Shown: piece by piece, positions 46,861 through 61,016 of the stretch
Layout of the letters: every line of letters starts with the position of its first letter
Numbering within the stretch: position 1 is the stretch's first letter
Assembly: GCA_021234155.1 (NCBI GenBank)
Contig: JAJEKV010000311.1
Coordinates: 62,001-126,000, forward strand
Direction of reading: 5' to 3'
Source of the DNA: Isoetes taiwanensis
Lineage: Eukaryota > Streptophyta > Lycopodiopsida > Isoetales > Isoetaceae
DNA length: 64,000 bases
Notes under the pieces: generated by a model
What the model saw: the letters and a program-made list of their open reading frames with translations, nothing else
What the model was told of the DNA's origin: nothing
Databases searched by the model: none
Translations under genes and position numbers: made by a program

Positions 46861-48089
46861 AATATAAGGTGGGATCTTGTGATGCGATTCTTAAACAATG
46901 GTTAAGACGTGACAATCCTCCATTTTCTATTAGATAGAATCGGCAGTCAGTCTATCTTCCAACTGATAGAATTGACATTCCATCTCAGCCATCCAAATCA
47001 ATGTTGATCGTCATAAAAGTCTTCTTTTTTTTTGGATTACCCTTTCTTATTAAGGATCATTCAAGTCCAACTTCAATGAAGAGATGATCAAACAAAGAAG
47101 GTTTTTCTAAAGCATTAGTGTATCATTAGAGAATGCTAGCTACTCCACAATATTAATATCATCCTTGAAATTCCTGGATGAAAATGCCATTAAATTTAGG
47201 GTAGGCTTTTAGAAAATCCAATATGAACATATTTAGTGTGACCTAACTTTAACTTCTTTGGAGATGCCAACTACTAAAGAAAGATTTGACCTTTTGCCTG
47301 GACCTATTAGAACTAGAAGCTTTTTTTTATTGTGGAAGTAGTCCTAGACCTTCCACATCATCATCATTTGTGTATCGTTTCTACAATGTCTCATATGGCT
47401 CAAGGAATTATCATCATCTTAACTAAGTCATGTCTAAGGAGGCTACTTTGAACATCTTCGAGATATGAACCACAATGATCGTCTTTGATGCAACTGGGTT
47501 GACAATAATAAGTGAAATTCGGCTCAGTAGGAACTAAAATATGAGGCATCAGTGGGACATTTGTACATCAGTGGGATGCTACAGTAAACAACTCTTCTCC
47601 TACTGCATCTGCTAACCTTGAGCCCATATCTTGAGGGAAAGAACAAATCCACAATGCAACATGTTGTGCCACTGAACAAACCAGAGATCTGAACAAGAAA
47701 TGCTAACTTTCATAAATGAAATTTCCATTGCTTAGAATTTGATTGAGCTTGGATAGACTTGGATAGAAGCAGCTAAGGTTGTATGGGACTGCATAGTAGG
47801 TTGAGTGTAAATGGATTGTGAGATGACAGACGACCTTAAAGTGACATCTACAAGGTGACTTTAAATTTTTATGTTATGTTTCTCTTTTGGTGAATAGTTA
47901 ATTTTGCTAACTTAACTAAACACAATGCAAAGATAAAAGTCTAGTCAGTGGTTTGTGTGTTTTGTGGTTCAAAAATTCTTATCTAAGTTTCTTAATTATA
48001 TGTTACTAGTAGTGCGAAAGTTAATTCAGTTAACAAAAACAAAATTTAACTTAATCCTGGGTGCGAACCCTTATTGTACCATAAAAAAA

Positions 48090-48183
48090 CATGCCTGGCG
48101 TTGATAGAATTTGGTTAATGTGAATTTGTAGTGTTCCATGCCTGGCATTGATAGAATTTGGTTAATGTGAATTTGTAGTGTTC
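48090..48183 (+). repeat. 47-bp tandem duplication
   Basis: The unit starts CATGCCTGGC(G/A)TTGATAGAA and occurs twice (48090-48136, 48137-48183) with one mismatch. Confidence 0.94.
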
Positions 48184-48610
48184 CATGCCAAGGATTACTC
48201 CATCTGGAGACAAGCTTACCACTGCCCAAGATCTTTTCTAAAGTTTGAGTCAACATGCCAGTTTAGTGGGAGATCTATGAAGCTTTTGTGGAAGTATCTT
48301 TGGATTTCTTAGGGTCAGATTGAGCCAGACCTTAAGTCAATCACTCATGGCCATCATGTACTGCCTTCTCTTTCTCTTTCTTTTTCTTCTGTCCTCTATT
48401 CTCCTTTCTCTCTATTTCTTTGTCGCTCTAATTTTGCTCCAAGCTTCACAAAAAAGGAATGAGACACTTAGGCCAAAGGTGTGAACCAGCTTAAGGGATG
48501 TGATTACATCGTTGTGTTGTGCTTCATTAACTAACAAAGTTTGGCAATCCAGACGATGTATGTTTCATACTCTTGAAAAATCAGATTGAGAGGATCAAAA
48601 TTTGACGGGC

Positions 48611-52013
<3,403 letters not shown>

Positions 52014-52828
52014 ACTAGTCGGCATATAGGAGTTGATCTTGACTACCCTAACTAGAAAATATTCCATCCTTTGTCACCCAATCTTGGACCCCGGGAGATT
52101 CATTTATACCAATGGGGATATGCCATCTGCATTCAAGGGTGGCCAAAACCCCTGGTATATTGACTTATGAAAGCTAATTTTACCTCTAAAGTATATAGTT
52201 TACCCCAAATAGTGGTAAAAAGGGTGTTTCTTTGCTGGTGGTGTACAAAAAAACGAAATTCAAGCACTAAATCAGCACCTTCATAGATAACATGTGTGAT
52301 CGGGGCTTCACATTACTAATATGCTCATTATGTTATACATAACTAAAGAACATCCTAATATTTTTTGAAGGGCAATTAAGGGCAAGGGAAGGGCAATGAA
52401 GGGTAGCTTGAAGGGCAATCAGCACCCGTTAAGCACCCTATGTCCTGGACTGCTTTATTGTACACCACCAATAAAAAAAGACCCAAAAACCCTTTAATGG
52501 TAAGTATGCCGATGTAAAGTGGTCTAAAAAACCCCATATAGTTCAATTCATATGTTTTTATGCCCAACAAATGTGAATCCCCTGGGTCTTGGACCAGGCG
52601 TGTATCTAGAAGAAGTTGAAAGGGCTGCATCGTTCCTCATGAATGACTTGTAGTATGGCATATTGGCAGGCATGAACCCAAGTAAACGCTCTTAAAATGC
52701 TACCATTCTGAATAATGTTTATAGTTTTAACAACTCTGGCATATGTTTTCTGCAAAGACATTTGTGCAAGTAGATGGAGGATTCATTCTATTTACGAGAT
52801 AAGTTTTCTGATATGCTGAGCTCAGGGA
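52014..52828 (+). pseudogene. PPR E-domain copy, split by a MITE
   Basis: Except for an inserted element (52091-52586), this stretch matches 55166-55475 closely, including the non-coding tail after the reading ends. The encoded part resembles the E motif after PLS-class PPR repeats (YPEEVERVT-like in the sister copy). Here it has extra stops. It is a second, truncated copy of the same locus in direct orientation. Confidence 0.65.
52091..52586. mobile_element. MITE-like TIR element with 9-bp target duplication
   Basis: The 496-bp element is flanked by TCTTGGACC at 52082-52090 and 52587-52595, and the sister copy at 55166-55475 shows the empty site. The ends are imperfect inverted repeats (CCGGGAGATTCATTTAT against CCCAGGGGATTCACATTT). 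The duplication (8 or 9 bp depending on one shared C) fits hAT or Mutator-type insertion. The CAGGGGATTCA-like end favours hAT. There is no transposase frame. Confidence 0.8.
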
Positions 52829-53819
52829 TAGAGGAATGGATTGGCTCAAGACGCTCATCAAAATGTCGCTAAAGAATTAAGGGGTAAAGTTAATGATTTC
52901 ATCTAGGGTAATCTCCTAACAGCTTTGTCTATATAATGCCTTCTTGAATCAATTTTTGCATATCATAGATGGGTCCTTGTTGACATTACTGTGGAAATCG
53001 AAGACGGACATGAAGCATATATGCAATTCAAAGAAGGGATACACCTGAGTCTTTAGCTGCAAAAGGAAATTGTAGGAACACTCATTGAGCACATCTGCAA
53101 GCACATTGCTACAACAAAACATCAAAATCACTTTGTTGCAGAAAAATATCAAAGATGCAACTCACATCATTCCCGTGGACATGGGAGGTACAACCTCAAT
53201 GCTTAATAAATTGCTTTGAAAGAACCATAAGGCCTTTTAAGGTGAACCATTTTTTTAGCATAAGTTCTTTGTTATTAAAAGCATGTTGAGGGGGTATTTT
53301 ACAATTCGTGCATTGTACAAGCATTCTTGCTTTATGAAGGACCTCTTCATAGGCCTTGTCTTATTCCGCTGATATGTAATATGCCCCCTCATGGCAAGAA
53401 ATGCACTTTGGCCTGTTTACCACATTGTAATTAAATAGCAGGAAGGTACCTGAAATGTGTGACTGCATTTTCAGATTGAAGCCAACGTCATACCAAATGA
53501 GATTGTGTTGGTATAGATTGTTAGAGATGTTTATGAATATAATATTTATTCTAGCAAAGCAAAATCAGCAAAGTACGAGTTATCAAACAAATTATTAACT
53601 TGATGCATTTGTATGCTTCTAAAGGGGAAATAGTAGATAACAAACTTAATGCTAGTGGAGGCGGATTAGAAAGGTCGAGAGAAGCACGACAATTACATAA
53701 ATAGTTAATACAGATGAAGCTATCTAGACAGTAATGGTTTTTGTATGCAACATGCAAGAACATTACCATAAGATCGTTAGATAACTTTACAAGATGCAGA
53801 ATAAGTCTCTACAATCTGA
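52829..53819. other. No gene recognised
   Basis: AT-rich spacer between the two PPR relics. Confidence 0.5.
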
Positions 53820-55475
53820 TAGGATTATCGTGCTTACAATTATTAATGCATGTTCTAGAGTTGGAATTTTGAGTGAAGCCATGTTCAGTCTGGTTGGATT
53901 AATATCAATGATCTTGAAAATGATATTGTTGTCAAAACTGCCTAGTAGATGCCTGTAATGTGTTTAATGGAATGGAGAATAGAGATGTCATCTCATGGAC
54001 TGCTATGATATCTGCATATGCACAACAGGGTTATGGTACAGAATCATTATTGGCAATCTTGAAGAAGATGTATTTATTCATGACATCATCATTGGTAATG
54101 CCCCAGAGTCAGATGTTGTTCTTGGAACAATAATTGTCAAAATGTATCGAGACTGTGGTAGCTTCAATAAAACTTGTGAAATGTTTGAAAAAAATGTAAC
54201 AATGCAGTCTGTTTACATGCACAATCATAATATCAGCCTCCATCCAGCATGAGAATATTGACTATGTTTTGCATTTTCAAGGCATGCGACTTGAAGGCAT
54301 AACACTTGAAAGAATTACCTTGTTCACGATTCCTGGTGCATATTCTGTTATATTATTCGAAGTGGATTTAAGTCTGATACTGTGGCCATCACAAGGTTGA
54401 TCAAAATGTATGTTCGGTGTGAAGATTTAGAGGCTTTTATATTATTTGTTAAATAGGATGCCTTACCACAATGTTGTCTCATAGACTACACTGATTGTTA
54501 GTTGTGCACAATTTGGATGTAGCAAGGAGACCTTTCAACTCTATGAACATATGTGCACAGGAACTGTCAAGCCACATGGGGTCATACTAGTAACCATTTT
54601 AACTGTATCTGCAAACCTTTCTGTCCTAACAACAGGCTGCAAGATACTCTATGAGATTGTTGATTATGGATACGTTTAAGATTTGTTTGTGGAAAATGCT
54701 ACTATTAATGGGTATGGGAGATTTGCAAGTTTACAAGAGGCAGAAAAAGCTTTTTAGAAGATGTCCTTCTAGGACAGGATCTCCCGAATTTTATGATGAC
54801 AATGTTTGCCCAGCATGGTAATGCCACAATGACACTACAGTTATATCGTCAAGTGCAGTCAAAAGCAGTAAAAGCAAACATGATCACCTTTGTTACTATA
54901 TTCACTTTTTGTGGTCATGGAGGTCTTCTTGCTGAAGGTTGCCATTACTTTGGTTCAATCAACAAAGACCATGGTACAATGCCATCAATATAGATGTACC
55001 ATTGCATTATAGACCTTCTTAATCGAGTAGGGCAATTGGATGAAACAGAGGATGTTATCCATGAAATGCCATTTGCACAGAAAGTATAGCTTGGACAATT
55101 TTTGGTTAGTGCATATATGTACTGAGTATTGGTGCATGTGCAGGATTATAGATGATGCTCACTTGACTAGTCGGCATGTAGCAATTGATCTTGACTACCC
55201 TAAGCAGAAAATGTTCGATTCTTTACTACCCAATCTTGGACCATGCGTGTATCCAGAAGAAGTTGAAAGGGTTACATTGTTCATCATGAATAACATGTGG
55301 TATGGCATATTGGCAGGCATGAACCCAAGTAAATATTCTTAAAATGCTAACATTCTGAATAATGTTTATAGTTTTAACAACTCTAGCATATGTTTCCTGC
55401 AAGGATATTTGTGCGTGCAGATGGAGAATTCATTCTATTTACGAGATAAATTTTCTGATATGTCGAGCTTAGGGA
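53820..55475 (+). pseudogene. PLS-class PPR gene with E domain, degraded
   Basis: Organellar RNA-editing type PPR protein, readable through several frames: NVFNGMENRDVISWTAMISA, AYAQQGYGTESLL, NVVS-TTLIVSCAQFG, LYEHMCTGTVKPHGVILVTI, NATINGYGRFASLQEAEKAF, MFAQHGNATMTLQLYRQVQ, FVTIFTFCGHGGLLAEGCHY and CIIDLLNRVGQLDETEDVI. An E-like block RHVAIDLDYP, PEEVERVTLFIMNNM follows (55166-55342). No DYW terminus is seen. At least eight stops or frame changes make it a pseudogene. Motif spacing is that of P, L and S repeats. Confidence 0.8.
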
Positions 55476-55599
55476 GACACCCCTTGTGTGAATATGCATC
55501 CAAACAACGGGGGTATGTAAGTTTTTTTTTTTCTTTTCCTTTCTTATAGACGTAAAGATACATGTTAGTCTTAAATCATCTTCTTTGGATTTAACAGAC

Positions 55600-57700
55600 T
55601 TTTTTATTTTTTTTTTATTTTTTTTTTTGAAGAAATGGCAGATTTTTGTATTCATTAGATCATGAAATACATTAGGCTAGCTATATAGTAGTAGCTAGTA
55701 TAAAAAAGTAGTACCTCTCCTTTATAATATAGGAGTATGTAGTTACTGTTAAACAAAAACCTCATAGGCATGCGCCTTGAGTTTTGCAAAATATATAACT
55801 TAATATAGACTATAAATAGAAGACCCAATAAAAGATAGTACTAAACTGTTTTAATATCAGACTGTTTTAGACTGTTGCAAATAAAGAGTCCTATAGTTGG
55901 CTTTTAAGCCATGTCGACCTCTGCCTGCATAAGATCATCAATGGTGAACTCAGCAATAACCTGTCTCCCAAAGATCTGCAACCAATCATCCAGCTCCTGA
56001 ACTGTGTGCATGGTGTTGTTCAGTAAACTCATTGCTATTGCAATCCTCTGTCCTTGTTCCTTCTCGTACAATTTTTTGAAGATAGGTTTCAGTGTATTAT
56101 GTTCCCACACTGCCTCAGTTTTCAGAATCCTCTTGACTGCCTTTGCTCGAACCATGTGCCATTTCAGAGAAGTAAGGCGGTCAACAACTTCATATCTGTT
56201 AAATTGAGCATCCATGTCATACACTCGACCCGACCCCTGCATAATCAACCTGTTTAGTTGTGCTGCACAGAAATAGAGATAATTAGTTATATTGATACTG
56301 TGATAGGCCAAAGTCCATCTCTGTCCAAATCTATTCTGAGAACTCCCTTCATTGTCCAGGAACAATATTGTAGCTATTGCATCAATTCACACGGGGTCCC
56401 ACAGGCTAAGGATTGAGACAGGTAGATGGGAGCGGCCGCAATTGCCGCGAGAAGCGAGACTATGTGCCTGTTGCCAGTTACAGGTTATTGAAGATGAAAG
56501 CCATACTCTTCTGAGTTGCCCTGCTTTTGAGATAGTCCGGAATCATTTTTTGACCTTAGCATTCCATTCCACGCTTCCACAACTTCTCAGAGCACCATCT
56601 GTGCATGACTTGGCATTATACATACTTGAGGTTCTAGATAAACGTCAGCAATTACTGAGCCCTCAGTAGTCATTATCTCCGCTTGTCTAGTATCATCATT
56701 ACTGCAAAGGTTTTTCCCTTGAAACCCTTTCGAGGCAGGGGTTTTTTAATCCTAGTAGTAATGATTGTACTAGCCCATTGTATGGGTCCCATGACCTATT
56801 GGTCTTCGTGGACATTAAAAAAACTATTCTATTCTATTCTATTTTCAGCAAGACTTCAAAGAAATTGAATAAACCCTTGTAGGACCCCACCCTATCCCAT
56901 TGTTTGTCATATTTCTGCCCTTTTTCCATTTTGTGAGCTAATGCTGTCTCTATTAATCTTGCCAAAAACTGTCCTTTTAACCAATTTAAGCAGGGGTTAT
57001 GATGTTGCATGGCCACCCTATTCCTATGCAACCAAATACACCATAAAGGAATAGTTCTAATAGTAGCAGTGAATTCATTTTCTTCTTCCAGGAATATCAT
57101 GAAGTCTTGTGTAGAAGTTCCTGTAGATAATTCTGTGATGCTCGATATCCAATTCCAAAAAGGCAGTAACCAAGAACATTGAAAAATATGTAATGGTGAT
57201 TCATTTTCATTCCAAGGTATGTGGCATATTGTACAAAAAGGCTTATTTGTGGAATTTTATTATGATGGATTCTGGATGCTAGGTAAGAGGAGCTAGAAAT
57301 GTGTCTAAGGTCCATATTGTAATTGATCCGTCGATAACATTCAAGATATTAGAATTTGTGGAGGCACATAACATGAGCTCACCTAAAAATTTCACTTTTG
57401 GTGCACAATGTGTTGCATTTTTCACATGGTTTCTATTTCCAAAAATCATTTGGGATCTACCCTTTGACATGCCGTACCCTTTTGACATTATTCCTTTGAT
57501 TAAATCCACACTACATGTTTCTAACCCATTTATTTTTAAGTTATGAAATCGTATACATGGACATCTATAACGAGGTTGCCAGTGACAGCATCTCAACGTA
57601 CATTGGGACTGTGAATTTACTTGGAACTTACCATGGTTTTTTTTATAGCATTTTAAACGTAGGGGAGGGTGCCCAAAAACCGCCACTTAAGCAAAAAAAC
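55600..57700 (-). mobile_element. LINE 3' portion (minus strand), interrupted
   Basis: The zinc-binding tail of a plant LINE RT (zf-RVT) is clear on the minus strand: NKPFCTICHIPWNENESPLH, IFQCSWLLPFWNW (about 57245-57150), then WCIWLHRNRVAM to about 56850. The frame continues beyond a nested insertion as NEGSSQNRFGQRWTLAYHSI, HTVQELDDWLQIFG to 55904. A T-rich tract at 55600-55628 (poly-A on the minus strand) after a TGCCATTTCTTC end marks the 3' terminus. The RT core is not recognisable upstream (57245-57700 is garbled). Confidence 0.75.
56360..56850 (+). mobile_element. Truncated LINE nested in the minus-strand LINE
   Basis: The fragment starts within the C-terminal domain (IASIHTGSHRLRIETGRWER, RLCACCQLQVIEDESHTLLS) and carries the same 3' UTR as the LINE at 39620-41145, including the stem-loop (56695-56765) and a run of ATTCT units (56824-56845). 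It is strongly 5'-truncated, as LINE insertions often are, and lies on the opposite strand to its host element. Confidence 0.82.
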
Positions 57701-58089
57701 TTTATTATGATGTGTTCATTTGGCCTATTTTTGAAATAACATTATGAAATTTCAAAATCGAGCTTTCAATTGATACTAAGCACGAGCCGTTTCGACAAGG
57801 CTGCTAAAAAGACTTTAAGTTGTATGGTAATTTGACAACAATAGACCCCCAAATACCCTTCAAAGGACCCCCAAAAGCCCTTCAATAGACCACTAAATAC
57901 TCACAATTGACCTTTATTGGATCACAAGTGCCCATCAATAGACCATGAATTTAGCTCAATTTTTAATAATGCTTAAGGTGGGCTATTAAAGGGCAAAGGT
58001 GGGCTATCAAAAGGGTAAAAAGTGGGCTATTAAGGGGCAAAAAGTGGGCAATTGAAGGGAAGTGGGTGAAAGAAGGGCACCCTCCCCTA
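57660..58089. mobile_element. MITE with TA target duplication (Stowaway-like)
   Basis: The terminal inverted repeats are GGGGAGGGTGCCC (57662-57674) and GGGCACCCTCCCC (58075-58087). Each is flanked by TA, the target duplication of Tc1/mariner-type elements. The core is 426 bp without coding capacity. Its right half is made of loose GGGCTATTAAGGGGCAAA-type repeats. Confidence 0.75.
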
Positions 58090-59097
58090 CAATAATGGGA
58101 ACACTTGCAAATATGGCATATCAAGTAGTTGCAAACGTGTGTAAGTTAATTGCAATTTAATATGGTTGGGACTTTTTTCATGCAAGGCCTTTGCATACAG
58201 CTTTTGTATGCATGAAAGTATGCTGCGTGTAAGTATATTGGCTTGCATGCAAATTTATTATCTTTGGTTGAAACTGGAACTTGTATGCTTTCGTCCAAAG
58301 GTAGTTTGCGCTTTTGACATACATGGGTTTGCCCCTTGTATTTTTTGATCAAGACATTTTCTTCGGAATATAATTAAATTGTAATTTCAATTGATTGATC
58401 ATAGGCATTTTCTTTTTCTTTTGAAGTGGATGTCGAGAAAGGCTTAAGACTCTTATATGTTGTGATAAAATATTAAGAAAACGTACAGAAAATTTATGAA
58501 CTAAAATAGAAGAATTGGAACCAATACAAAGTGTGGTCACATGAGGATCATGTCCACATGAATCTTTATAAAATGTTGGGGTCACATGTTCATGTCAAAA
58601 AGCAATGTCATATGTCAAAACTGAAGGGACTCATGTGAACATGAACCCATTTAACCGAAGAGGAGGCCGGTGGAATGGATTCATGTTGACACCAAGCCCT
58701 TCATGTCAAAAACATTCATATGACCCTTTGCGTTCTCTTCATGTTGACATCTACATTTGACCATACTCTAATTGGAGGATCTCATATCATCTCCAATGTT
58801 GCGCAATGGAAACATAAAGTACACTAGAACATGGGCAATATGAAATGCCCTTTTTATGACCATACTCTAATTGGAGGATCTCGTATCATCTCCAATGTTG
58901 TGCAATGCAAAGATAAAGTACACTAGAACATGTGCAATATGAAATGCCCTTTTTATTTGGCCAAATAAAGGCACAATTTAAAACCATATACAGTGTCAAA
59001 TATCCTTTTCGGGTTTTGTCAATCAAATTACTACAACAAAAGTGTCCCTTTCAAACATGATAAACGAATTTACGATGGAAATCTCTTTGAGCTCCAA
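58090..59097. other. No gene seen; tandem repeat
   Basis: AT-rich downstream region of the ODC-like gene. Many CATGT motifs occur around 58540-58750, and a 99-bp tandem repeat is at 58759-58956. Confidence 0.5.
58759..58956 (+). repeat. 99-bp tandem duplication
   Basis: The unit starts GACCATACTCTAATTGGAGG and occurs twice (58759-58857, 58858-58956) with about five mismatches. Confidence 0.94.
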
Positions 59098-60321
59098 TCA
59101 TGACTCCCAAGTTTGATAGCCCATCTTGGCCATCTTACTCTTAACCTTGTGGATTAAATCAACCTCATCCTTATTTTTCCCAGTAGCGAGGACAACTGGA
59201 GTGGGTGTTGTCTCGTAACCATTGAAGCTACACCCAAGGACTTGTGTATAAGCACCCATGTTTGGCCAAACAAGTATATCTCCCTCATTCAGATCAGGAA
59301 GCATCGCCCCATCTAACACATGGTCATCGGAGTCGCAAGTCGGACCAAAGACAGTAGAGGGATACTTACTATCATGCAAAACATTTTCAGAACATATTCT
59401 AAAAGGCCGAGGATGTGTAACACTTGGATCTCTCTTGTTGAGATTGCCCCATGTGCCATCAGCTATCCAATATTCCTTGAGAAGGTGCCCAGTGACTCTT
59501 TTAGCATAGATAGGGGTGCAGAGGGTAAAGGGAGACTCGGCAAAATAGCGTCCAGGCTCGGCAATGACCTCAATGCCGCCAGAGGGAAAGTGCATGGCGA
59601 GCGCATTGCGAATGATGCGAGCAGCATGGCGAAGTGTGAGGGTACTAGAGGTAGAGAAACCACCACCAATGTCAAGGACATGTAGGGGGGGTAAACGAAG
59701 GGCAATAGCGCGGTCGAATACGGCACGGGAGAGGGCGATAGCGTCGGCGTAGTTCTTTGCGAGGGTGGCACCACTGCCGACGTGGAAAGCAACGCCGACG
59801 ACGCGAACGCCAGCGGAGTGAGCGGACCTGAGGAGGACATCCACGTCGGAGAGGGAGGCACCAAACTTCCTATTGAGAGGAATGGCAGAGGCAGTCTGGG
59901 GGACGGAGAGGCGAAGAAGCAAGCGGGCATTGGAGCCAGAGCAAACCTTAACCTTAGAGATCTCACTAATAGAATCAAAAGTAGAAGTATGGATACCACA
60001 ACTAGAAGCATACTTAATATGGGAAGGGACCTTTCTAGGGTGAGCAAATATAATGCGAGAAGGGTGAACATCCAAGGAGAGGACCTTTTCCATTTCGGAC
60101 TTACTGGCGCATTCGAAGCCAAGGCCAAGCTCGGCTATGGCGGAAAGAAACCAAGGGTTACTGTTACATTTGACAGCGTAGAAGGGCCGGACACCTGGGA
60201 GGGCTTCGGTCCAGGCTGAGTACAGCTCCCGCAATCGCTCAAGGTCGAGGACGAAACACTCGTGGATGGATTTTTGGGTTCTGAAGATCCGCAAGATGAA
60301 CTCGTCCTCCTCATTCACCAT
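59098..60321 (-). CDS. ODC: Ornithine decarboxylase-like enzyme, intronless
   Basis: A PLP-dependent fold-III decarboxylase that makes putrescine from ornithine; some plant relatives also use lysine. It has 407 residues in one open frame. Landmarks are PFYAVKCN (PLP Lys K51), FHVGSG (179-184), the glycine-rich loop GGGF (219-222), EPGRY (255-259), GPTCDSDD (catalytic Cys C329) and MGAYT (Y358). Plant ODCs usually read CDGLD or CDSLD, so CDSDD is unusual. The segment after YWIADGTWGN (residues 284-322) also departs from the common YGSFN-LYDHA pattern. The N-terminus is a little shorter than typical (about 430 residues). The middle of the gene is GC-rich against an AT-rich background. Arginine or lysine use cannot be excluded from sequence alone. 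Confidence 0.88.
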   Translation of the reverse strand: MVNEEDEFILRIFRTQKSIHECFVLDLERLRELYSAWTEALPGVRPFYAVKCNSNPWFLSAIAELGLGFECASKSEMEKVLSLDVHPSRIIFAHPRKVPSHIKYASSCGIHTSTFDSISEISKVKVCSGSNARLLLRLSVPQTASAIPLNRKFGASLSDVDVLLRSAHSAGVRVVGVAFHVGSGATLAKNYADAIALSRAVFDRAIALRLPPLHVLDIGGGFSTSSTLTLRHAARIIRNALAMHFPSGGIEVIAEPGRYFAESPFTLCTPIYAKRVTGHLLKEYWIADGTWGNLNKRDPSVTHPRPFRICSENVLHDSKYPSTVFGPTCDSDDHVLDGAMLPDLNEGDILVWPNMGAYTQVLGCSFNGYETTPTPVVLATGKNKDEVDLIHKVKSKMAKMGYQTWES

Positions 60322-60690
60322 CTCTTTGGGCTGAAAATGTGATCCGTCTGGCTGGGCTTTGGGCCTCTTTACTTATGTGGCCACCCCAATAATGGCAGCC
60401 ACGGTAGGTGGCCGTCGTACAGGTGTCATTTTGTCCATCTCATGCACTACATTTCGTTTCCATGCCTCCTTTTGGACTGGGTGCCTTGGTTTTACTCTTT
60501 GAACTTTCATTCCTGACACGTCCATTTCGTCTAGGCCATCTCTGTGTGTAGATCTCTTGGGCATTCATTGTGCCATCCATTTCATATAGAAATGTTGGGT
60601 ACTCATGCTCCCCTCTTTTTGACCTGTGCATTAACTCATGTCAACCATGTTAGCTCAAGGTCCATTGACCATTAACTTATGGATATGGAC

Positions 60691-60780
60691 GCCTCCCCCC
60701 AACTGACGTGGCATCAAATCCGGCCCTTCAATTCAAGAATTCAATGGTCGGATATGATGCCACGTCAGCAAGGGGGCCGA
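60691..60780. repeat. About 90-bp imperfect palindrome with ACGTG boxes
   Basis: TGACGTGGCATCAAATCCG (60704-60722) faces CGGATATGATGCCACGTCA (60749-60767). Pairing extends outward through CCCCC/GGGGG. It could be a tiny MITE. It lies about 370 bp upstream of the ODC-like start and brings two ACGTG cores (G-box/ABRE-like). Confidence 0.75.
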
Positions 60781-61016
60781 ATAAGGCTAGCCTTCCTTCC
60801 TTCCCATTCAACCTTCTCATGGCTCACATCTCTTCTTCTTAATACATGTCCCACTCATTGGTTGGTGGTTCACCTCAGTTCTTCTTAATAATATGTCCCA
60901 CTCATTAATTGGTCTTCGTGGACGCTGAAATGCAATCCAAATACGTACTCTCCCGCATTATCAATGGGGAGATTCACATGAAACAAATAGCGATGGGCCA
61001 CCTGAATTGTTGCTGA
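60781..61016. other. Short duplicated block, possible LINE-tail trace
   Basis: CTTCTTAATA(CA)TGTCCCACTC occurs near 60835 and 60881. The string TTGGTCTTCGTGGAC (60909-60923) also ends the LINE tail at 56800-56816, so a short 3' LINE trace is possible. Confidence 0.4.

Larger units (their letters stand above)
46577..48610. other. No gene seen
   Basis: AT-rich sequence apart from the second CACTA-like hairpin and the 47-bp tandem repeat at 48090-48183. Confidence 0.5.

Noticed and set aside
59463-60128. A 221-codon open frame on the minus strand within the ODC-like gene, and plus-strand open frames of 145 and 121 codons
   Set aside because: They are shadows of the GC-rich ODC reading frame. 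Their composition (long runs of Leu/Ser/Pro) is not protein-like, while the 407-codon frame holds all decarboxylase motifs.
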